DNA of 64,000 bases from an uncultured Dehalococcoidia bacterium (GTDB taxonomy: Bacteria; Chloroflexota; Dehalococcoidia; Bin125): NCBI GenBank assembly GCA_958295515.1, contig CATQGW010000002.1:1-64000 (forward strand), given 5' to 3'. Shown piece after piece: positions 42,515 to 50,593 of the stretch. The notes below the pieces were generated by a model. It made no database searches. It saw only the letters and a program-made list of their open reading frames with translations, and had not been told where the DNA came from. Position numbers and translations under genes: made by a program. Numbering within the stretch: position 1 is the first letter of the stretch; each line of letters begins with the position of its first letter.

Positions 42515-42628
42515 ATGCGAGAACCACATAGTGCGGGGGGGGGGGGGGGTAAGAATCTCCTCCTGACACGAGCTCCCAGCGTGCCCGTTTCGGTGACGGG
42601 TACCGAGCAGCGGGGGCGACATGTCTAG
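42515..42628 (+). CDS. Short leader reading frame containing a poly-G tract
   Basis: 37 residues (MREPHSAGGGGGKNLLLTRA and on) starting at ATG 42515, with AGGAGAG 9 bases upstream. A run of 15 G (42535-42549) lies within codons 7-12. The stop TAG (42626-42628) overlaps the ATG (42621) of the next gene, so translation would be coupled. If the G run changed by one or two bases, the leader would end at once (TAA 42550-42552) or at TGA 42564-42566, removing the coupling. It could be a phase-variable switch, but the homopolymer might also be an assembly artefact. Confidence 0.45.
   Translation: MREPHSAGGGGGKNLLLTRAPSVPVSVTGTEQRGRHV
42535..42549 (+). repeat. Poly-G tract (15 G)
   Basis: Fifteen consecutive G near the start of the leader frame. 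Slippage at such tracts drives phase variation in many bacteria. A second tract of exactly the same length stands at 61334-61348. No other homopolymer of comparable length was seen in the window. Confidence 0.85.
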
Positions 42629-42884
42629 CCGCGAACCGAACGCCGAAGTTGACAAGCCGCGCCTCTTGGCTCAAGCCGTAGCTAACGCCGTGGCCGCTGG
42701 CGCGCGCGTCGAGTCCCAGTCAAATGAGCAGGCCGTTGTCGTTCGCCGGAACGTATCACCTGCGCGCTTCACGCTCTGCCTCTTGCTCTGGTGGCCGGGG
42801 TTCTTCTTCGGGCACCACCGCAGCGAAAGTCGTCAGATCATTCGGATCGACGACCTCGGCAACGCGTTGATCCAAGACGTCTAG
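42621..42884 (+). CDS. Small protein of unknown function (paralogue of 42968-43192)
   Basis: 87 residues. The first part (RLLAQAVANAVAAGARVESQ, SNEQAVVVRR) matches the downstream small protein, as does the end (IIRIDDLGNALIQDV). Between them lies a hydrophobic stretch (FTLCLLLWWPGFFFG) that suggests a membrane hairpin. Its start is overlapped by the poly-G leader. No known family. Confidence 0.55.
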   Translation: MSSREPNAEVDKPRLLAQAVANAVAAGARVESQSNEQAVVVRRNVSPARFTLCLLLWWPGFFFGHHRSESRQIIRIDDLGNALIQDV

Positions 42885-42967
42885 CAGCCGCGCAAGCCGT
42901 GCTGTACGCGCTGTGCGTCTCCTTCGTCTACTACACCGTGTTTAGCGCGGTCTTCTAAGGTTGCAAA

Positions 42968-43192
42968 ATGCCCGACCACACGGCGAGCGAGTCGGAGTCG
43001 CTATCCGCCGACGATCGGAAACGAGCCCTCATGCAAGCCGTTGCGATGGCGGTGGCGAGAGGCGCCCGGGTCGAGTCTCAGACCACCGAGCGCGCTGTGC
43101 TCCTGCAGCCCAAGCTCGGCGGGTTGCTCGGTCGGCGGCGACAAATCATGCGGGTCGACGATCTCGGGAATGTACTCGTTGAGGATGTCTAA
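42968..43192 (+). CDS. Small protein of unknown function (paralogue of 42621-42884)
   Basis: 74 residues, with ALMQAVAMAVARGARVESQT and TERAVLLQP at the front and IMRVDDLGNVLVEDV at the end, both shared with the upstream paralogue. The middle is shorter and less hydrophobic (KLGGLLGRRR). The 83 bases between the two genes hold a short hydrophobic frame (VSFVYYTVFSAVF, ending 42958) that may be a relic of a membrane tail. Function unknown. Confidence 0.55.
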   Translation: MPDHTASESESLSADDRKRALMQAVAMAVARGARVESQTTERAVLLQPKLGGLLGRRRQIMRVDDLGNVLVEDV

Positions 43193-43225
43193 CGGCAAGC
43201 TTAGGTGCCTTAGCGCCCGGTACTG

Positions 43226-43447
43226 TTAGCGGCGAGCTACGCCGTCTCCACGGAGCGCGACCTGTGTGACGAGTCGGAGATGCCTACGCCGCCGCTTGGC
43301 TGATCGGGGCGCGCGGGCTCCACCCTGCGCTCCCGCCTGTTCCCAACCGTCTGCGATGCCGAGCACGATGCCGGCGACTAGCAACATTGCGGCGACTGCG
43401 ATGCCGCCAACGAGAGTTCTGGCGCTCAAGATGGCTGAGATGGGCAT
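43226..43447 (-). CDS. Small single-pass membrane or secreted protein
   Basis: 73 residues. The start at 43447 has AGAGGG 7 bases upstream. A hydrophobic helix (LVGGIAVAAMLLVAGIVLGI) is followed by an Ala/Gly segment with a possible cleavage site (GAQ-GG) and a basic tail (RSAKRRRRHLRLVTQ). No family recognised. The gene stands alone among palindromic repeats, so a real but lineage-specific product is only moderately likely. Confidence 0.45.
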   Translation of the reverse strand: MPISAILSARTLVGGIAVAAMLLVAGIVLGIADGWEQAGAQGGARAPRSAKRRRRHLRLVTQVALRGDGVARR

Positions 43448-43603
43448 TGGCGTTCCCTCTGTTGGTGGAGATTTTGGTGCGGGCGGGCGTCGAATGTCGG
43501 CGGTGGCAAGGATAGGGCAAGGCGTCTCTAGCAGAGCATTCGGAAATGTTCGTGCTGGACTCGGCGAGGTGCCTGCGGCAGGGCTTGGGTGGTGGGGCGG
43601 GGG

Positions 43604-43866
43604 AGATTCCCGCTTTCGCGGGAATGACGGGAAAGGGAGGGCGGGTATGACGGAAGTGAGGGGGGCGGGTGTGATGGAGCGAGGGATGGTGCTGCTCACG
43701 GCGAGATACCCGCGGCAAGCGCGGGTATGACGGATCTGTGGGCACGGGTATGGCGCATCTATGGGCGCGGAGATGGCGGAAGTGAGGGGCGGTGTGTGCG
43801 GGAGGTGAGGAGTGAGGCTTGGAGGGTGGCACGGCGAGATACCCGCGGCAAGCGCGGGTATGACGG
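43604..43866. repeat. Palindromic repeats, including an exact ATTCCC-N8-GGGAAT element
   Basis: At 43606-43625 the element has the 8-base spacer form (ATTCCC-GCTTTCGC-GGGAAT), identical in plan to the neisserial dRS3 repeat. ATACCCGCG-type palindromes follow at 43706-43728 and 43839-43861. Degraded copies continue to about 44000. The 567-base gap 43448-44014 holds no gene. Confidence 0.75.
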
Positions 43867-44014
43867 ATCTGCAGGTGCGGGTATGACGCATCTGTAGGCG
43901 CGGGTGCGGCGGAAGAGGGCGCGCGGGTATGGCGGATCTATGGGGCGGGTATGGCGGAAGAGGGGTGTGGGTGTGACGGAAGGAGGGGCGGGGGTGACGG
44001 ATTGGGAGGGGGGG

Positions 44015-44956
44015 TTAGGTGGGGTCGTAGGTGGTGCGGAGTAGGTGGAGGAAGTTTAGGGCGGCGGGGGAGAGGCTGCGGTCTTTGCGGTAGATGGCGG
44101 CGATGCCGCGGCTGATGGGGGGGGCGCCTTCGATTTCGATGGGGACCAGCTCGCCGGCGGCGAGTTCGCGCTGCACTGCTACGCGGGGGAGGAAGGCGAG
44201 GCCGAGGCCGCAGAGGACGAGGTGTTTGGCCATCTCCAGGCTGTCGACGTCGAGGGTGTGGCGGGGGGCGAGGTCGGAGTCGCGGAAGACGGCGTGGCTC
44301 AGGGCGTGGTAGGAGGAGCCGGTGTCGAAAAAGATGATCGACTCGCGGGCGATGGTGGCGACGGGGGCGTGGCGCACGCGGGAGAGCTGATGCTGGGGGC
44401 TGGCCATCAGCATGATGTCGTCTTCGTAGAGGTTGATGGTGACGATCTCGGGGTGTGTGAGGCGGCGCTCGAAGCCGATCTGCACGACGTCGTCGAGCAC
44501 CATCCGGGAGACTTCTTCGGAGCGGCCGTTGCGGATGGTGATTTCGACGCCGGGGTGGGCCTGGTCGAAGCGCCGGAGCAGGTCGGGCAGGACGTAGGTG
44601 CCGATCGTGGGGGCGGCGCCGATGAAGATGGTGCCGCCGCCGACGCCCTCGCGCAGGGCGCGGACGGCTTCGGCGGCGTCGCGCGCGGCGTTGAGCGTGC
44701 GCTGCGCGTGCGGCATCAGGGCGCGCCCGGCGTCGGTCAGGCGGATGTCGCGCCCGAGCCGCTCGAAGAGGATTGCGCCGAGATCGCGTTCGAGGGCGGC
44801 GATGCGGGCGCTGACGGTGGGCTGGGTGAGGTTGATCAACTGCGAGGCGCGGGTGAAGGAGCGCTGGGAGGCGACGGCGATGAAGGCTTCGAGGCGGGGG
44901 ATGCCGATGTCGTGCGGTGCGGGGTCGTCGGAGCGGATTTTGCGGTGCCGGGGCAT
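44015..44956 (-). CDS. LysR family transcriptional regulator
   Basis: 313 residues from ATG 44956. The winged helix-turn-helix is typical: IPRLEAFIAVASQRSFTRAS, LNLTQPTVSARIAALE-like pattern (LINLTQPTVSARIAALERDL) and FERLGRDIRLTDAG. The effector domain follows (IGAAPTIGTYVLPDLLRRFD). It is the last gene of a minus-strand row with a ferredoxin and two small proteins, so it may control them or a nearby catabolic operon. Effector unknown. Confidence 0.92.
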   Translation of the reverse strand: MPRHRKIRSDDPAPHDIGIPRLEAFIAVASQRSFTRASQLINLTQPTVSARIAALERDLGAILFERLGRDIRLTDAGRALMPHAQRTLNAARDAAEAVRALREGVGGGTIFIGAAPTIGTYVLPDLLRRFDQAHPGVEITIRNGRSEEVSRMVLDDVVQIGFERRLTHPEIVTINLYEDDIMLMASPQHQLSRVRHAPVATIARESIIFFDTGSSYHALSHAVFRDSDLAPRHTLDVDSLEMAKHLVLCGLGLAFLPRVAVQRELAAGELVPIEIEGAPPISRGIAAIYRKDRSLSPAALNFLHLLRTTYDPT

Positions 44957-44969
44957 TGGGTTGTTTCCG

Positions 44970-45287
44970 TCAGGCGCGCCGCACGCCGGTTTTGCGCACG
45001 GTGAGGTCGCCGTAGACGCCGAGTTGGCAGGCGAGGCGGACGGGCTGGTCAAGGGCGTTGCGGCCGCGCTGGTTGAGCAGCGCTTCGCGCTCGGCGCGGC
45101 CCATCTGCGAGGTGCGCTCTGCGCCTTCGAGGATGAGGACGAAGCAGCCGGCGCAGCGGCACTGCATGTCGCACTGGTTCGGCCACCAGAGTCCCTCGGC
45201 GCGGGCGGACTGCATCAGGTTTTCGCCGTGCGGCACGGGCGTCTCGATGCCGGAGGGCTCGATGGTGACGGTGTGTGCGCTCGCCAT
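44970..45287 (-). CDS. [2Fe-2S] ferredoxin-like protein
   Basis: 105 residues from ATG 45287. Cluster ligands fit the C-x5-C-x2-C ... C pattern: CDMQCRCAGC, then ACQLG about 35 residues on, with one extra cysteine in the first loop. TIEPSGIETPVPHGENLMQS is the usual N-terminal strand-helix. It would carry electrons to an oxygenase or other redox enzyme. It starts 5 bases after the stop of the upstream small gene, so the two are co-translated, and it is followed by the LysR regulator. Confidence 0.85.
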   Translation of the reverse strand: MASAHTVTIEPSGIETPVPHGENLMQSARAEGLWWPNQCDMQCRCAGCFVLILEGAERTSQMGRAEREALLNQRGRNALDQPVRLACQLGVYGDLTVRKTGVRRA

Positions 45288-45292
45288 GGGCT

Positions 45293-45640
45293 CTACGCGC
45301 TCCGGGTGATGCCGGCGAAGCCGAGGAACTCGTCCTCCCAGGACAGCACCTGCTCGACGAACTGCTGGGGCACGGGGCGGATTTGCGAGGTGTCGATGCC
45401 GTCGGTGGAGAGTGTCTCGGGGGGCGGACCGACCATCACGTTTTCCTGGCGCATCCGCTCGATGATTGCCTGGAGCAGCGCGGGGCGGTCGTCGGGCGGC
45501 GCGCCGGCTTCGATTGCGTCCCACTCCATCGAGAGCACGAGGTCGACGAAGCCGCCGGTGACCATCAAGCCCTCTTCGGAGAGTTGCTCGGCGATCCAGT
45601 CGCCGGCTTCGTTCATGAGCGCTTCCGAGGGTCGCGGCAT
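45293..45640 (-). CDS. Conserved-looking protein of unknown function in the ferredoxin cluster
   Basis: 115 residues, mostly helical: GDWIAEQLSEEGLMVTGGFV, LVLSMEWDAIEAGAP, ALLQAIIERMRQEN, FVEQVLSWEDEFLGFAG. No cysteine and no membrane segment. The 5-base spacing to the ferredoxin gene suggests that the two proteins work together. No family is recognised. Confidence 0.65.
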   Translation of the reverse strand: MPRPSEALMNEAGDWIAEQLSEEGLMVTGGFVDLVLSMEWDAIEAGAPPDDRPALLQAIIERMRQENVMVGPPPETLSTDGIDTSQIRPVPQQFVEQVLSWEDEFLGFAGITRSA

Positions 45641-45658
45641 TGCGGTCTCCGCTTGCTG

Positions 45659-45802
45659 CTAGTCGCCCACGATTTCGGGGCGGTTGCTGTCGGTGATGGT
45701 CACGTCGCTGTCGACGCCCAGCCCGCTCTGGATCAGGATGATCATGAGCATCACGAGGAGGATGCTGCCGACGGTGATGAGCAGGATGCGTCGTAGTCGC
45801 AT
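45659..45802 (-). CDS. Short single-pass membrane protein
   Basis: 47 residues. A basic start (MRLRR) precedes one membrane helix (ILLITVGSILLVMLMIILIQ), then a polar external tail (SGLGVDSDVTITDSNRPEIV). It stands 18 bases before the unknown gene at 45640 in the same direction, heading the ferredoxin cluster, and diverges from the nitronate monooxygenase gene. Easily missed because of its size. Function unknown. Confidence 0.6.
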   Translation of the reverse strand: MRLRRILLITVGSILLVMLMIILIQSGLGVDSDVTITDSNRPEIVGD

Positions 45803-45908
45803 ACGCTCAGTCTATCGCGCCCGTCGCCCGATGATTGACCCAGCCCGCTTGCGGGCGGAAGAATGGGCGCGGCGGCAAGACTCTGAGACGACCCGAGGAG
45901 CGGCGACC

Positions 45909-47060
45909 ATGGATCGACCCGTATTGCACACCGAGTTCTGCGACCTGCTGGACATTGAATACCCGATCGCGCTGGCGGGGATGGGGCCGACCGTTGGCGG
46001 CGGACAGGGCGGGGTGGCCGGACCGGAGCTGGTGGCGGCGGTCTCCAACGCGGGGGGGCTCGGCGTGCTCGGCGCGGCGGGCTTCCCGCCGGACCGGCTG
46101 GAAGAGCAGATTCGGCGCATTCAGGACCTCACGGACCGTCCGTTCGGCGTGGACATTCTGGTGCCCTCGAATGTCGCCGCCCGCCCGAGCGGGCGCGAGC
46201 GGCCGAAGGATCCGCGCGAGCTGCTGCCCGATGAGCAGCGCGCGGTGATCAGCGGCATCCGCGAGCGGCTCGAACTGCCCGATGTGCAGGCTTCGCGCGC
46301 GGATGTGCGCACGCCGCGCTTCACGCCGCAGGATCAGGTCGACACGATCACCGGGATGCAGGTGCCGGTGCTGGCGACCGGGCTGGGCAATCCTGCGCCG
46401 TTCGTGGAGCAGGTGCATGAGGCGAACGGCAAGGTGATCTCGCTGGTGGGCAATGTGAAGAATGCGCTGCGGGTGAGCGACGGCGGCGCGGACATTGTGG
46501 TCGCGCAGGGTCACGAGGCGGGCGGGCACACGGGGCGGATTGGCACGATGGCGCTGCTGCCGCAGGTGCTGGATGCGGTGTCGCCCACGCCGGTGGTGGC
46601 GGCGGGCGGGATCGGCGACGGTCGCGGCCTGGCGGCGGCGCTGGCGATGGGCTGCGTGGGGGTTTGGTGCGGGACGATGTTCATCCCCACGCAGGAGGCG
46701 AACCTGGACGAGTTCCGCAAGCGGCGCATCCTCGCGGCGCGCGATGAGGACACGCGGGTGACGCGGCTGTACAGCGGCAAGACGATGCGCAATATCACCA
46801 ACGAGCTGATCGAGGCCTGGGAGGATTCCGGGGAGCAGGCGCTGCCGATGGGTTTGCAGGGTTTGCTGATCGCGGATATCGCGGAGGCGGCGAAGCAGGG
46901 GGAGCGCGAGGATTTGCTGATGAATGCGGCGGGGCAGATCAGCGGTCTGCTGCAGGAGATCCGTCCGGCGGCGGAGGTGTTGGAGGAGATGGTGCGAGAG
47001 GCGGTGGAGGTGTTCACGTCGCGGCTGCCGGCGAATGTGCGTGCTGGGGTGGGGGTGTAG
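45909..47060 (+). CDS. Nitronate monooxygenase / 2-nitropropane dioxygenase family (FMN-dependent)
   Basis: 383 residues from ATG 45909, with GAGGAG upstream. TIM-barrel and FMN landmarks are YPIALAGMGPTVGGGQGGVA, AVSNAGGLGVLGAAG, FGVDILVPSN, VAQGHEAGGHTGRIGTMALL and VVAAGGIGDGRGLAAALAMG. The family oxidises nitronates; many environmental members act on other enolate-like substrates, for example as enoyl reductases. HEAGGHTG contains the proposed catalytic histidine. It lies divergent to the ferredoxin cluster. Confidence 0.9.
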   Translation: MDRPVLHTEFCDLLDIEYPIALAGMGPTVGGGQGGVAGPELVAAVSNAGGLGVLGAAGFPPDRLEEQIRRIQDLTDRPFGVDILVPSNVAARPSGRERPKDPRELLPDEQRAVISGIRERLELPDVQASRADVRTPRFTPQDQVDTITGMQVPVLATGLGNPAPFVEQVHEANGKVISLVGNVKNALRVSDGGADIVVAQGHEAGGHTGRIGTMALLPQVLDAVSPTPVVAAGGIGDGRGLAAALAMGCVGVWCGTMFIPTQEANLDEFRKRRILAARDEDTRVTRLYSGKTMRNITNELIEAWEDSGEQALPMGLQGLLIADIAEAAKQGEREDLLMNAAGQISGLLQEIRPAAEVLEEMVREAVEVFTSRLPANVRAGVGV

Positions 47061-47157
47061 GGGGCGGGGGCGCTGAACCGGCTCTTCCGCTATGTAGGAG
47101 GGGTGGTGCATCGTCGGCTGTGCTTACTGCTGTGCCGGCGTTGGTGCTGGGTGCGGC

Positions 47158-47188
47158 GAGATACCCGCGGCAAGCGCGGGTATGACGG
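47158..47188. repeat. ATACCCGCG-type palindromic repeat
   Basis: ATACCCGCG-GCAAG-CGCGGGTAT at 47161-47183 followed by GACGG, in the same form as the other copies. It lies 100 bases behind the nitronate monooxygenase stop. Degraded copies follow to about 47240, and nothing else is seen in the gap. Confidence 0.8.
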
Positions 47189-47331
47189 GGAGGTGAGCGT
47201 GGGTATGGCGGGGAGGTGGGATGCGGGTATGGCGGAGCGGTGGGGTGCGACTCACTCTCTGTTGTTGCGATCGGTAATCGCATATATGTGCTACGGTGAC
47301 TGTTGGCGGCCAATGCTGGCGTGGGATATTG

Positions 47332-48057
47332 ATGAGCAATGGACGGCTGAATGGGGTGAGTTGCCGCTTCGTGCTTGGTGGCTCGCTTGTGCTTGTTGTG
47401 CTCTTGGTGGCTGTCGTCGTGGGGACCGGGCGCACCGCTGCCGATGGGCGCTGCGTTGACTACCGGATCGATGGGTGGCGGCTGACCGGTTGTATTGAGG
47501 ATGGTGGGGGTGCGTCGTGGAGCGCTGTCGGTGCGGACCGCGGCTTTTGGATTTGGATTGATGGGGTGTGGCGGGGGCAGTCTGACGAGGCGGCGGGGGC
47601 GCTTGTCTACTTGAGCGGCATTGAGCCGACGCTGGAGACTTGGGGCGCGCCGCATCCGTATTACGACCGCGATGATTGGGAGAGCTTTTCGCTGGAGGGC
47701 TATGACGACGCTGAATATGAGTGGGCGTTCTACGCGCCGACGCCGGAAGGGTCGTATGGCGGCGCACGCCAGCGCGACCATCTTGTGGCGCTGGCGGAGG
47801 CGCACCAGAGCGGTGGGGCGTATTGGGATGAGTCGCGCAAGTCGGAGTTTGCCAGAGACGCGGAGAACATTTTCTGGCTGCCGGCGGCGGTCAACGGCGA
47901 GAAGTGGGCTTACGATCCGGCTGAATGGCGTCCGTCGCGCGCGGACGCGCTGCAGCGCTATGCGGTTCAATGGATCCGAATCAAGCGGAAGTGGGGACTC
48001 GGCTTCGACCGCGCGGAGATCGCGGCGCTGCGCGGGATGCTGCGCGTTGCGCAGTGA
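47332..48057 (+). CDS. Secreted or membrane-anchored HNH-like nuclease (GmrSD/DUF1524 type)
   Basis: 241 residues with an N-terminal signal or anchor (FVLGGSLVLVVLLVAVVVGT). The mature C-terminal part has the DUF1524-like plan: RQRDHLVALAEAHQSGGAYW, where DH supplies the catalytic histidine, RKSEFARDAENIFWLPAAVN, then DPAEWRPS and VQWIRIKRKWGLGFDRAEIA. Family members with this layout are often extracellular nucleases. A homologous domain is encoded on the opposite strand 51 bases away. The start is not firmly fixed. Confidence 0.7.
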   Translation: MSNGRLNGVSCRFVLGGSLVLVVLLVAVVVGTGRTAADGRCVDYRIDGWRLTGCIEDGGGASWSAVGADRGFWIWIDGVWRGQSDEAAGALVYLSGIEPTLETWGAPHPYYDRDDWESFSLEGYDDAEYEWAFYAPTPEGSYGGARQRDHLVALAEAHQSGGAYWDESRKSEFARDAENIFWLPAAVNGEKWAYDPAEWRPSRADALQRYAVQWIRIKRKWGLGFDRAEIAALRGMLRVAQ

Positions 48058-48107
48058 GCCAATCGACGCTGTGTGCCGTCGCGGCGTCTGGGCGCGACGA
48101 GGCCGGG

Positions 48108-48929
48108 TTAGCCGTTGGTTTCGGCGTCCAGGATCCTCCGTAGCCCCGCTAGCTCTGCTTCGTCATAGGTCAGGCTCCAGCGTGTCTTGATCAGCACCCA
48201 CTCTGCGGCATAGCGCTTGTGGACCGACGGATCCGCGGGTAGCCACTCCGCGGGGTCGCGGTAGGACTTTTCTGTGTTGGTCGCCGGCGTGATTGAGTAG
48301 ATGTTGTCGGGATCGAGGGCGAACGCTTGTCGGGTCTCGCGGCTCCAGTATGCCGCGCCGGACTCGTGCGCCTGCGCGAGCCCGACCAGGTGGTCGCGTT
48401 CGGTGAACTTGCCGGCATTCACGTCGTAGAACGCGCTGGGCGCGTACTTCGGGAGGTCCCGGTTGCCGTTGGGCAGGTACGCGAAGCGGTCGTACCGCGG
48501 GTGGCCGACGCCCCACGTGACGGGATGCGGGCGCGCGTTCTGGATGATGGCCGTCGCAAGGGCAATGGGGCTGGACGGCGTCTGTTCTCCGCTGTCCTCC
48601 GCCGGCGCGGCAGGTGTTCTCGTCAAGCGCTGCCGGGGCTTACGGGCGCTAGCGATGGCAGAGTCGTTGACAAGAAGTTGCTTTCGTTCGGCGTCGGGGA
48701 GCTTGAGATAGTCATCGATCGCGCGGCGCGAAGTCGCTTGGCTGAGTGCCCACGCAGCACTCAAGCCGAGCTCCTGTTCTGCGGCATCTTCCAATCGCTG
48801 CCTGGCGCTCTCACTGTCCGCGCCGATGCGAGCGATGAGCATCGCATCGGCGGATAGCCCATCCGTGGCGGCGATCTCGCGCATGCGCGCCGAGTGAAAT
48901 TCGTCCGCGAGCGCTTGCAAGTCTGCCAT
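48108..48929 (-). CDS. HNH-like nuclease domain protein (GmrSD/DUF1524 type)
   Basis: 273 residues. The first ~120 are helical and Ala/Glu-rich with no signal peptide, ending in a Pro/Thr-rich linker. The C-terminal domain matches the convergent neighbour: ERDHLVGLAQAHESGAAYW, TRQAFALDPDNIYSITPATN, DPAEWLPADPSVHKRYAAEW and KTRWSLTYDEAELAGL. The DH pair and the Asn of DPDNI, standard HNH positions, are kept. The two genes meet tail to tail, so they look like an inverted duplication in which one copy is exported and the other cytoplasmic. Confidence 0.68.
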   Translation of the reverse strand: MADLQALADEFHSARMREIAATDGLSADAMLIARIGADSESARQRLEDAAEQELGLSAAWALSQATSRRAIDDYLKLPDAERKQLLVNDSAIASARKPRQRLTRTPAAPAEDSGEQTPSSPIALATAIIQNARPHPVTWGVGHPRYDRFAYLPNGNRDLPKYAPSAFYDVNAGKFTERDHLVGLAQAHESGAAYWSRETRQAFALDPDNIYSITPATNTEKSYRDPAEWLPADPSVHKRYAAEWVLIKTRWSLTYDEAELAGLRRILDAETNG

Positions 48930-49079
48930 GCGTGCCTCCTGGATCAGCCGTGAGATCGAACCGAATTCACGCTCCCAATTCTATCATATGTTCTGAGTTC
49001 TCTGCCGCGAGGCGTCGGGATGCTGCTCAGGGAGGCCGTCGGAACGCCCGGGAGGGCTCGTTGCCACGAGATCGCCTGG

Positions 49080-49200
49080 ATTCCTGCCTGCGCAGGAATG
49101 ACGGAAGGAGCGCAGGAACGGCGGCGGAGGCGTCGGAGTGACGGAGGAGGCTTAGGAGTGGCGGAAGGAGGCGTAGGAACGGCGGAGAGGGCGCGGGGAT
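49080..49200. repeat. Variant palindrome and degenerate GACGGAGG tandem copies
   Basis: ATTCCT-GCCTGCGC-AGGAAT (49080-49099), followed by GACGG, is a compensated variant of the ATTCCC/GGGAAT element (both arms changed). Behind it come several 20-25-base loose repeats of GGAGTGACGGAGG. The whole gap 48930-49315 otherwise shows no gene. Confidence 0.65.
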
Positions 49201-49315
49201 GATGGAAGCGGAGTTACGCGGAGGTTGAAGCGCAGGGGGGGATTTTGGATCGGCGATGCGTCGAACCGTGGGGGAGGTCTTCAAGAGCCGATCGACGCCG
49301 CGCTAGGCTGTGGGC

Positions 49316-50593
49316 ATGACTACCTCTATGGCCCTTGATGGTGTGCGCGTGCTGGATTTGAGCTCGGAGATGGGGTGGTATGCGGGGAAGCTGCTGGCGG
49401 ACCTTGGGGCGGATGTGATCAAGGTGGAGCCGCCGGGTGGGGACCCGGGGCGGGGGTTGCCGCCGTTTTGGGCGGACCAGGCGGGGCGTGAGACCTCGCT
49501 GCGCTTTTGGTATTTCAACGCCAACAAGCGCTCGGTGACGGTGGATTTGACGCAGCACGATGGGCGTCACCTCTTTGGGCGGCTGGTGGACACCGCCGAC
49601 ATTGTGATCGAGTCCTTCAGGCCGGGCGAGCTGGAGGCGCTGGGAGTGGATGTCGGCGCGCTGCGGGAGCGCAGGCCGGCGCTGGTCTGGGCCTCGATTT
49701 CGGGGTTCGGGCTGGACGGGCCGCATGCGGGCTGGGAGGTGACGGACATTGTGGCGCAGGCGGTGGCCGGGATCGCGGTGCTGGCGGGCTATCCCGATGG
49801 GTCGCCGCAGCGGATTGCGGGCAACGCGGCGTATGTGGTGGCGGGCATTTCGGCGGCGCAGGGGGCGCTGCTGGCGCTGCTGCACGCGGAGGCGACGGGG
49901 GAGGGGCAGCTGGTCGAAACCTCGCTGCAGGAGGCGTTGTCGATCTGTCAGGAGACGTCGCATCTGGGCTGGGATTTCCAGCGCTGGTCGCGCGAGCGGA
50001 TTGGCGAGCAGCACCGCATGCCGGGGATCGGCACGTACGAAACGCGCGACGGCTACATCTACAGCGCGGTCGGCATTCCGGGCTTCGGCGCGCCCTGGAC
50101 GGAGTTGATCGCCTGGATGGCCGATGAAGGCCAGGCGGAAGACCTGACGGAGCCGCAGTTCGCGGAGACGTTTGCGGCGTTCGATATGCGGACGCTGGGT
50201 GATCCGGAGCGGCTCGCGGCGCTCGCGCCCACGCTGGCGCGGGCGCAGGAAGTGCTGACCGAGTTCTACGCAGGCAAGAGCTCGATGGAGGTCTACGAGC
50301 AGGGGCAGGCGCGGCGGTTGTTGATTGGGATGGTCGCTTCGCCCGCGGACATCGCCGACAGTCATCACCTGGCGGCGCGGGAGTGGTGGGTCGAGCTGGA
50401 GCAGAGCCGCGGGCTGGGCGCGGAGCCTGTGCCGCTGCGGATGCCGGGGCCGCCGTATCGCCTGTCGGCCACGCCTGTCGCGGTTCGCGGCGGCGCGCCG
50501 CGCATTGGTGAACATAACCGCGAGGTTTGGGTCGATGAGGTCGGGGTCCCTTTTGAGGACCTGTCCGTCTATGCCGGGGAGGGCGCGATATGA
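49316..50593 (+). CDS. CaiB/BaiF family CoA-transferase (first of pair)
   Basis: 425 residues. The start LDGVRVLDLSSEMGWYAGKL leads into LLADLGADVIKVEPPGGDPG, the classic family opening, and the CoA-site region NANKRSVTVDL. GELEALGVDVGALRERRPAL and GPHAGWEVTDIVAQAVAG include the catalytic-region Asp (TDI). It overlaps the next CoA-transferase gene by ATGA, so the two may form one heteromeric enzyme or act in one pathway. Substrates unknown. Confidence 0.9.
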   Translation: MTTSMALDGVRVLDLSSEMGWYAGKLLADLGADVIKVEPPGGDPGRGLPPFWADQAGRETSLRFWYFNANKRSVTVDLTQHDGRHLFGRLVDTADIVIESFRPGELEALGVDVGALRERRPALVWASISGFGLDGPHAGWEVTDIVAQAVAGIAVLAGYPDGSPQRIAGNAAYVVAGISAAQGALLALLHAEATGEGQLVETSLQEALSICQETSHLGWDFQRWSRERIGEQHRMPGIGTYETRDGYIYSAVGIPGFGAPWTELIAWMADEGQAEDLTEPQFAETFAAFDMRTLGDPERLAALAPTLARAQEVLTEFYAGKSSMEVYEQGQARRLLIGMVASPADIADSHHLAAREWWVELEQSRGLGAEPVPLRMPGPPYRLSATPVAVRGGAPRIGEHNREVWVDEVGVPFEDLSVYAGEGAI

